Source of the DNA: Methylobrevis albus
GTDB lineage: Bacteria; Pseudomonadota; Alphaproteobacteria; Rhizobiales; Pleomorphomonadaceae
NCBI RefSeq assembly: GCF_015904235.1
Contig: NZ_JADZLT010000037.1
Coordinates: forward strand, 1-64,000
Length of the DNA stretch: 64,000 nucleotides
Direction of reading: 5' to 3'
The notes under the pieces are model-generated. The model searched no databases, was not told the origin of the DNA, and saw only the letters and a list, made by a program, of their open reading frames with translations. The position numbers and the translations under genes are program-made. Shown piece after piece: positions 58,751 through 64,000 of the stretch. Every line of letters begins with the position of its first letter. Within the stretch, counting starts at the first letter, position 1.

Positions 58751-60627
58751 AGACCTCGATCGCCACCGTCTCGATCTCCGGCACCTTCGCCGAGAAGCTG
58801 AAGGCCATCGCCGCTGCCGGCTTCGACGGCATCGAGATCTTCGAGCAGGATTTCATCGCCTCCGACTTCACCCCGGCCGAGGTCGGGCGCATGGTGCGCG
58901 ACCACGGGCTGGAGATCACCCTGTTCCAGCCGTTCCGCGACTTTGAGGGCCTGCCCGAGCCGCATCGCAGCAGGGCATTTGCCCGCGCGACGCGCAAGTT
59001 CGACCTGATGAACCAGCTCGGCACCGATCTCGTGCTGGTCTGCTCCTCGGTGCACCCGGCGGCGATGGGCGGGATCGACCGCATGGCCGGCGACTTCGCC
59101 GCGCTCGGCGATCTCGCAAAATCACACGGCATCCGCGTCGGCTTCGAGGCGCTCGCCTGGGGCCGCCATGTCAACGATCACCGCGACGCCTGGGAAGTGG
59201 TGCGGCGGGCCGACCATCCGAACGTCGGCCTGATCCTCGACAGCTTCCACACCCTCGGCCGCAAGATCGACCCCGAAACCATCCGCCGTATCCCCGGCGA
59301 CCGCATCTTCTTCGTCCAGCTCGCCGACGCGCCGGCGATCGAGATGGACCTGCTCTACTGGTCGCGCCACTTCCGCAACATGCCGGGCGAGGGCGACCTC
59401 GACGTCGCGGGCTTCATGCGCGCGGTGGTCGCGACCGGCTATGCCGGGCCGCTCAGCCTCGAGATCTTCAACGACCAGTTCCGCGCCGGTCTGCCGCGGC
59501 TCGTCGCCTGCGACGGCCATCGCAGCCTGATTGCGCTGATGGACCGGGTGCGCCGCACCGGGCCGACGCCGCCCGTCGACCTGCCGGCGTTTCCCGCCGC
59601 CACCCCGGTGCAGCGGGTCGAGTTCATCGAGTTCGCCACCTCGGCCAACGACGCCCCGGCGCTCGAATCCCTGCTCGCCGCGACCGGCTTTGCCCGCGCG
59701 GGGGCGCATGTCTCGAAGCCCGTGACGCTCTGGCGGCAGGGCGGCGTCAACGTGCTCGTCAACACCGACAGCACTGGCTTTGCCCGCAATTCCTACATGG
59801 CGCACGGCACCACGGTGTCGGAGGTCGCGCTGATGGTGCCCGATGCCAAGGCGACGCACCAGCGCGCGCTGGCGCTGCTCGCGCAGGATCACAGCCCGTC
59901 GGCCGAGCCCGGCGAGTTGCAGATCCCGGCGATCCGCGGCGTCGGCGGCAGCATCATCCGGCTGCTCGACGGTGAGTCCGACCTGTCGCGGATCTGGTCG
60001 GTGGATTTCCGCAGCGACGCGGTGCCGATCGACGGCGCCGGCCTCGTCGGCATCGATCACTTCGGCCAGACCATGGCCTATGACGAGATGCTGAGCTGGG
60101 CGCTGTTCTACACGACGATCTTCGACGCGAAGAAGGCGCTGATGGTCGACGTCGCCGACCCCGACGGCCTCGTGCGCAGCCAGGCGGTGCAGTCGGGCGG
60201 CCTGAGGGTGACGCTGAACGGGGCGGAGGCGCGGCGCACCCTCGCCGGGCGCTTCGTCGAGGAGACCTTCGGCGCCTCGGTGCAGCACATCGCCTTCGCC
60301 ACCGCCGACATCTTCGCGACGGCGGCGAGCCTCGCGGAGCGCGGCTTTCCGGTGCTTGAGATCGGCGACAACTATTACGACGACGTCGAGGCGCGCTTCG
60401 GGCTCGACGCCGCCCTCGTTGCAAAGATGCGCAGCGCCAACGTGCTTTACGACGAGGACGCGGGCGGGCAGTTCTTCCAGCTCTACTCGGCGCCGCGCGC
60501 CGGCGGCTTCTTCTTCGAGATCGTGCAGCGCCAGGGCAACTACCAGGGTTACGGCGCCCCGAACGCGCCGTTCCGGATCGCGGCGCAGAAGCGCAACGCC
60601 CGCCCCGCCGGCATGCCGCAGCACTAA
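58747..60627 (+). CDS. quiC: QuiC-type 3-dehydroshikimate dehydratase fused to an HPPD-like domain
   Basis: The product is 626 residues, like Pseudomonas QuiC1. Residues 1-275 are the TIM barrel that turns 3-dehydroshikimate into protocatechuate (A-T-V-S-I-S-G-T-F-A-E-K-L near the start, metal ligands E of F-E-I-F-E-Q and G-F-E-A-L-A-W-G, D of I-L-D-S-F-H). Residues 290-620 form a 4-hydroxyphenylpyruvate-dioxygenase-like VOC domain that keeps the 2-His-1-Glu set (I-D-H-F, V-Q-H-I-A-F, F-F-F-E-I-V). The role of that second half is not settled. The stop overlaps the stop of the convergent pcaQ gene by 3 bases. Confidence 0.92.
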   Translation: MKTSIATVSISGTFAEKLKAIAAAGFDGIEIFEQDFIASDFTPAEVGRMVRDHGLEITLFQPFRDFEGLPEPHRSRAFARATRKFDLMNQLGTDLVLVCSSVHPAAMGGIDRMAGDFAALGDLAKSHGIRVGFEALAWGRHVNDHRDAWEVVRRADHPNVGLILDSFHTLGRKIDPETIRRIPGDRIFFVQLADAPAIEMDLLYWSRHFRNMPGEGDLDVAGFMRAVVATGYAGPLSLEIFNDQFRAGLPRLVACDGHRSLIALMDRVRRTGPTPPVDLPAFPAATPVQRVEFIEFATSANDAPALESLLAATGFARAGAHVSKPVTLWRQGGVNVLVNTDSTGFARNSYMAHGTTVSEVALMVPDAKATHQRALALLAQDHSPSAEPGELQIPAIRGVGGSIIRLLDGESDLSRIWSVDFRSDAVPIDGAGLVGIDHFGQTMAYDEMLSWALFYTTIFDAKKALMVDVADPDGLVRSQAVQSGGLRVTLNGAEARRTLAGRFVEETFGASVQHIAFATADIFATAASLAERGFPVLEIGDNYYDDVEARFGLDAALVAKMRSANVLYDEDAGGQFFQLYSAPRAGGFFFEIVQRQGNYQGYGAPNAPFRIAAQKRNARPAGMPQH

Positions 60628-61529
60628 TGCCCGGCGGCGCTCTCCTCGCAGAGGCGCAGCAGCAGTTCGAGCCCCTCGGCGGGCTGGCCGGCCTGGCGGT
60701 GGGTGATGCCGACGGAGCCCGACAGGAAGCGCGCGCCTGTCGGCAGCACGGTCATGTCGCCGCGGTCGACTTCGTCGGCGACAACGCCGCGCGAGATGAA
60801 CCAGACGGCGTCCGACCCGGCGAGGATGCCGCGTCCGACCGCCAGCGCCACCGTCTCGAAGGCCGGGCGCAGGGCGGGCAGGCCGAGGCTGGCGAGGAAA
60901 TCGTCCACCGCCCGCCGGATCAGTGCGCCTTCGGGCGGCAGGATCAGCGGCACGGCGGGCAGCACGGCGGCGATGGGCTGGGCCGCCAGCGGATGGCCTG
61001 CGCGGGCGACGAGGACGATCTCCTCCTCGTAGAGATGGCGGAAGGCGAGCCCTGCCATCTCGCCCGCCACCGGCATCCGCCCGATCATCAGGTCGATGTC
61101 GCCGTCGCGCAGCAGCCGCAGCAGATAGGAGTGCGGCCCGGTCTCGATCTTCAGCAGCGTCCCCGGCCGGGTGGCGCGAAAGCGCAGCGCGATGCGGGGA
61201 AACAGCCGGGTGGCGGCGGTCGGCAGGATGCCGACGCGGATGCTGCCGCCGTCGGCGCCGGGGCGCAGCGCCGCAGCGCCCGCCTCCAGCGACTGCAGGC
61301 CGAGGCTGGCGTGGCGGCGGAACACGGCGCCGGCCTCGGTCAGCACCAGCCGCCGCTTCTCGCGCCGGAACAGCGGCACGCCGAGCAGGTCCTCCATCTC
61401 GGCGAGGGTGCGGCTGAGGGCGGGCTGGCTGATGCCGTGCGCGCGCGCCACCTGCGACAGGCTGCCCTCGGCGGCGATGTCGAGGAAGGCCCGGATGTGC
61501 CGCAGCTTGATCGCCGGATGCATAATCAT
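60624..61529 (-). CDS. pcaQ: PcaQ-like LysR regulator of the protocatechuate genes
   Basis: The product is 301 residues. The winged helix is at residues 6-65 (L-R-H-I-R-A-F-L-D-I-A-A-E-G-S-L-S-Q-V-A, then S-Q-P-A-L-S-R-T-L-A-E-M-E). The P-Q/G-x-x-L-L-x-I-E-T-G-P-H-S-Y-L-L stretch near residue 130 fits the PcaQ/CatR group. It stands divergent to pcaD, 77 bases away, the rhizobial arrangement in which PcaQ activates pcaDCHGB with 3-carboxymuconate as co-inducer. A second ATG at 61523 is also possible. Confidence 0.88.
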   Translation of the reverse strand: MIMHPAIKLRHIRAFLDIAAEGSLSQVARAHGISQPALSRTLAEMEDLLGVPLFRREKRRLVLTEAGAVFRRHASLGLQSLEAGAAALRPGADGGSIRVGILPTAATRLFPRIALRFRATRPGTLLKIETGPHSYLLRLLRDGDIDLMIGRMPVAGEMAGLAFRHLYEEEIVLVARAGHPLAAQPIAAVLPAVPLILPPEGALIRRAVDDFLASLGLPALRPAFETVALAVGRGILAGSDAVWFISRGVVADEVDRGDMTVLPTGARFLSGSVGITHRQAGQPAEGLELLLRLCEESAAGH

Positions 61530-61606
61530 GGAGGTATCAACCCGGCTCCGTTTTGCATTATCGCGGCGTCGTCAGCCGGTTTAGGTTATGGACGAGGAGA
61601 CCAGCC
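61530..61606. promoter_or_regulatory. pcaQ-pcaD divergent promoter region
   Basis: This 77-base gap should carry the PcaQ site and both promoters. GGTTAT at about 61584-61589 matches half of the ATAACC-N4-GGTTAA type site known in rhizobia, but I found no matching second half. GAGGAG at about 61593-61598 is the pcaD ribosome-binding site. Confidence 0.4.
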
Positions 61607-62392
61607 ATGCAAGCCCTGACACGACCCTTCGGTACGCTGCATGTCGAGGTCGACGGTCCCGCGGGGGCGCCGGCGGTGGTGTTCGCCAATTCGCTCGGCA
61701 CCGATCTCCGCCTCTGGCACCGGGTGCTGCCCTTGCTGCCGCAGGGCCTGCGCACCGTGCGCTACGACAAGCGTGGGCATGGGCTGTCGGCGATCGGCGG
61801 CGGGACGGTGATCGACGACCATGCCGATGACGCGATCGCGGTGATCGAGCAGATCGCGGGCGGCCCGGTGCTGTTCGTCGGACTGTCGATCGGCGGGCTG
61901 ATCGGGCAGGTGGTCGCGAGCCGTCGCCCTGACCTCGTCCGCGCGCTGGTGCTGTCGAATACGGCGGCGAAGCTCGGCACCGCCGAAAGCTGGCGGGCGC
62001 GGATCGACGCCGTCACCGGTGGCGGCCTCGAGAGCATTGCGGATGCGGTCATGGAGCGCTGGTTCGCGCCGACGTTTCGCGCCGGCCCCGACCTCGCCCT
62101 CTGGCGCGCCATGCTGACCCGCACGCCGCCGGCCGGCTACGTCGCCGCCTGCGCCGCGCTCGCCGGCGCCGACCAGACCGCGGCGACGCAAGAGCTGCGC
62201 CTGCCCGTGCTGGTGATCGCCGGATCGGAGGACGGCGCCAGTCCTGCGGCGGTGGTCAAGGCGACCGCCGACCTCATCCCCGGTGCCGCCTTCCATGAGA
62301 TTGCCGGCGCGGGACATCTCCCCCCCGTCGAGACACCCGACGCCTGGGCGGCCCTCGTCGCCCCCTTCCTGAAAGCCCATGCCGATGTCTGA
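61607..62392 (+). CDS. pcaD: PcaD, 3-oxoadipate enol-lactone hydrolase
   Basis: The product is 261 residues, alpha/beta hydrolase. The nucleophile elbow is G-L-S-I-G-G near residue 90; the oxyanion strand V-V-F-A-N-S-L-G-T-D-L-R-L-W and Y-D-K-R-G-H-G-L-S are family marks; the acid is D of A-G-S-E-D-G and the histidine is in G-A-G-H-L-P-P-V-E. It hydrolyses 3-oxoadipate enol-lactone in the beta-ketoadipate pathway. The end overlaps pcaC by 14 bases. Confidence 0.95.
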   Translation: MQALTRPFGTLHVEVDGPAGAPAVVFANSLGTDLRLWHRVLPLLPQGLRTVRYDKRGHGLSAIGGGTVIDDHADDAIAVIEQIAGGPVLFVGLSIGGLIGQVVASRRPDLVRALVLSNTAAKLGTAESWRARIDAVTGGGLESIADAVMERWFAPTFRAGPDLALWRAMLTRTPPAGYVAACAALAGADQTAATQELRLPVLVIAGSEDGASPAAVVKATADLIPGAAFHEIAGAGHLPPVETPDAWAALVAPFLKAHADV

Positions 62393-62768
62393 ACTGACCG
62401 ACCAGGGGATGAAGACCCGCCGCCGGGTGCTGGGCGATGCCCATGTCGACCGGGCCGAGGCGGCGAAATCGCCTGCCGACGCGCCGTTCCAGGCGCTGAT
62501 CACCGATGCCGCCTGGGGGCACGTCTGGTCGCGGCCGACGATCTCCCTGCGTGAACGCTCGATGCTGACCATCGCGCTGCTCGCCGGCCTCGGCAACGAC
62601 CACGAACTCGCCATGCACGTGCGCGCCACCGCCAACACCGGCGCCAGCCAGGACGACGTGATGGAGGCGCTCTTGCACGTCGCCATCTACGCCGGCGTGC
62701 CGCGGGCCAATCACGCCATCAGAATCGCGAAGGACACATTCGCGGCCATGGCCGAGGAGGGAACATGA
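62379..62768 (+). CDS. pcaC: PcaC, 4-carboxymuconolactone decarboxylase
   Basis: The product is 129 residues. CMD-family marks: [21 protein letters not shown] near residue 46-66 and [14 protein letters not shown], with the active His of M-H-V-R. It decarboxylates 4-carboxymuconolactone to the enol-lactone used by PcaD. ATG 62385 is an equally good start. The stop overlaps pcaH (ATGA). Confidence 0.95.
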   Translation: MPMSELTDQGMKTRRRVLGDAHVDRAEAAKSPADAPFQALITDAAWGHVWSRPTISLRERSMLTIALLAGLGNDHELAMHVRATANTGASQDDVMEALLHVAIYAGVPRANHAIRIAKDTFAAMAEEGT

Positions 62769-63487
62769 AACCCGCGGAATTCTACCAGCGCGACCGCCTC
62801 CGGCAGCCGCCCGCCCTGACGCCGGACTACAAGACCTCGGTGGCGCGCAGCCCACGCCTCGCGATGCTGTCGCTGCAGGGCTCGATGTCGGAGATCACCG
62901 GGCCGACCTTCGGCCACAGCGACATCGACCCGATCGACAACGACCTGATCCGCAACTACGCCAAGACCGGCGACCCGGTCGGCGAGCGGATCATCGTGCA
63001 CGGCCGCGTGCTCGACGAGAACGGCCGCGGCGTGCCGAACACGCTGGTCGAGATCTGGCAGGCCAACGCCGGCGGGCGCTACCGGCACAAGAAGGACACC
63101 TATCTCGCGCCGATCGACCCGAACTTCGGCGGCTGTGGCCGTACCCTGACCGACGAGCAGGGCTACTACTATTTCCGCACCATCAAGCCCGGCGCCTATC
63201 CGTGGCGCAACTGGGTGAACAACTGGCGCCCGGCGCACATCCACGTCTCGGTGTTCGGCACTTCGTTCAGCCAGCGCCTGATCACCCAGATGTACTTCGA
63301 GGGCGACCCGCTGATCGCCAAATGCCCGATCGTCAACACCATCCCCGACCCGCGCGCCATCGAGCAGCTGATCGCGCCGCTCGACATGAACGCGGCGGTG
63401 CCGCTCGACAGCCTCGCCTACAAGTTCGACATCGTCCTGCGCGGGCGGCGGTCGACCCTGTTCGAAAACCGGCTGGAGGGGAACTGA
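62765..63487 (+). CDS. pcaH: PcaH, protocatechuate 3,4-dioxygenase beta chain
   Basis: The product is 240 residues and carries the iron-binding site of the enzyme. [13 protein letters not shown] and [12 protein letters not shown] are family marks; the four ligands are expected to be Y in G-R-Y-R-H (about 110) and Y-P-W-R-N (about 144), and H in [10 protein letters not shown]. It opens the ring of protocatechuate between the two hydroxyls. pcaG follows after one base. Confidence 0.97.
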   Translation: MKPAEFYQRDRLRQPPALTPDYKTSVARSPRLAMLSLQGSMSEITGPTFGHSDIDPIDNDLIRNYAKTGDPVGERIIVHGRVLDENGRGVPNTLVEIWQANAGGRYRHKKDTYLAPIDPNFGGCGRTLTDEQGYYYFRTIKPGAYPWRNWVNNWRPAHIHVSVFGTSFSQRLITQMYFEGDPLIAKCPIVNTIPDPRAIEQLIAPLDMNAAVPLDSLAYKFDIVLRGRRSTLFENRLEGN

Positions 63488-63488
63488 G

Positions 63489-64000
63489 ATGGTGCAGCCG
63501 CTGAACTACCTGCACGAATCCGCCGCGCAGACCGCCGGGCCCTATGTCCACATCGGCCTCGCGCCGGGCGCCGCCGGCTTCGACATCTATCGCAACGAAC
63601 TCGGCCGCGACATCGCCGGCCCGGACGCGCCGGGCGAACGGATCCGCGTCGAGGGCGTCGTGATCGACGGCACCGGGGCGGCCGTGAAGGACGTGCTGCT
63701 CGAGGTCTGGCAGGCCGATGCCGCCGGCATCTACCCGCACCCCGAAGACCCGCGCTTTGCCGACGTCGCCCCCGGCTTTCGCGGCTGGGGCCGGGTGATC
63801 ACCGACTTCGACACCGGCCTCTGGTCGTTTGATACCATCAAGCCCGGATCGGTGATGGGGCGCAACGCCCGCCGGATGGCGCCGCACATCAACGTCTGGA
63901 TCGTCGCGCGCGGCATCAACATCGGCCTCAACACGCGGATGTACTTCGAGGACGAGGACAACGCCACCGACCCGGTGCTGAACCTGATCGAGCAGCCGCC
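63489..64000 (+). CDS. pcaG: PcaG, protocatechuate 3,4-dioxygenase alpha chain (cut at window end)
   Basis: 170 codons are visible, out of about 200. E-S-A-A-Q-T-A-G-P-Y-V-H-I-G near the start, L-E-V-W-Q-A-D-A-A-G-I-Y and F-R-G-W-G-R-V are alpha-chain marks, and the P-H-I-N-V-W-I-V-A-R-G-I-N block corresponds to the degenerate iron site of this subunit. It pairs with PcaH. A pcaB gene would be expected beyond the window. Confidence 0.96.
   Translation, partial: MVQPLNYLHESAAQTAGPYVHIGLAPGAAGFDIYRNELGRDIAGPDAPGERIRVEGVVIDGTGAAVKDVLLEVWQADAAGIYPHPEDPRFADVAPGFRGWGRVITDFDTGLWSFDTIKPGSVMGRNARRMAPHINVWIVARGINIGLNTRMYFEDEDNATDPVLNLIEQP

Overview
The window is GC-rich DNA from an alphaproteobacterium, most likely of the Rhizobiales/Hyphomicrobiales. 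Three things point there: the pcaD-pcaC-pcaH-pcaG order with a divergent pcaQ-type LysR regulator, two palindromic intergenic repeats of rhizobial style, and a HisKA_2-type sensor kinase paired with a single-domain response regulator. Genes are tightly packed, with many ATGA or GTGA overlaps. I saw no tRNA, rRNA, CRISPR array, transposase or phage gene.

Region 1 (1-24.2 kb) is a type VI secretion (T6SS) locus built around a divergent promoter region near 6 kb. The minus arm carries vgrG, a small conserved protein, an FHA protein (tagH), tssK and the first codons of tssL. The plus arm carries tssA, a candidate effector (peptidoglycan-binding plus GXSXG hydrolase), tssB, tssC, hcp, tssE, tssF, tssG and clpV. 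Behind clpV come a DUF1036 secreted protein, a metzincin-like metalloprotease, a lone peptidoglycan-binding protein and four genes of unknown function. A 13-base motif, GGCAGACCGTAAG, recurs in front of several of these genes, always in their direction of transcription. tssJ and tssM are not in the window and no PAAR protein was recognised.

Region 2 (24.2-38.2 kb, minus strand) is an iron-acquisition island: a TonB-dependent receptor, a DUF2218 protein, a petrobactin-type siderophore pathway collinear with asbABCDEF (with AsbD and AsbE fused), and an ABC importer (binding protein, two permeases, ATPase). A six-TM protein follows the ATPase.

Region 3 (38.6-48.3 kb, plus strand) is a three-gene nucleic-acid-processing unit: a 1994-residue DUF4011/SF1 helicase/nuclease/DUF3320 protein, an Mre11-like phosphoesterase and a Rad50-like ATPase without a zinc hook. 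It is a good candidate for an anti-phage or DNA-quality-control operon. A sensor kinase and response regulator pair follows at 48.5-50 kb.

Region 4 (50.2-64 kb) is a catabolic island for hydroaromatic and aromatic acids. On the minus strand lie a TIM-barrel isomerase-like protein, a flavin dehydrogenase and an IclR regulator with a perfect operator-like palindrome in front. On the plus strand lie a LysR regulator, a tripartite tricarboxylate-type transporter (tctC, tctB, tctA), a shikimate/quinate dehydrogenase, a QuiC-type 3-dehydroshikimate dehydratase and the protocatechuate branch (pcaD, pcaC, pcaH, pcaG truncated at the window end). Protocatechuate (3,4-dihydroxybenzoate) links regions 2 and 4: AsbF would make it for siderophore assembly, while QuiC makes it and PcaGH burns it as a carbon source.
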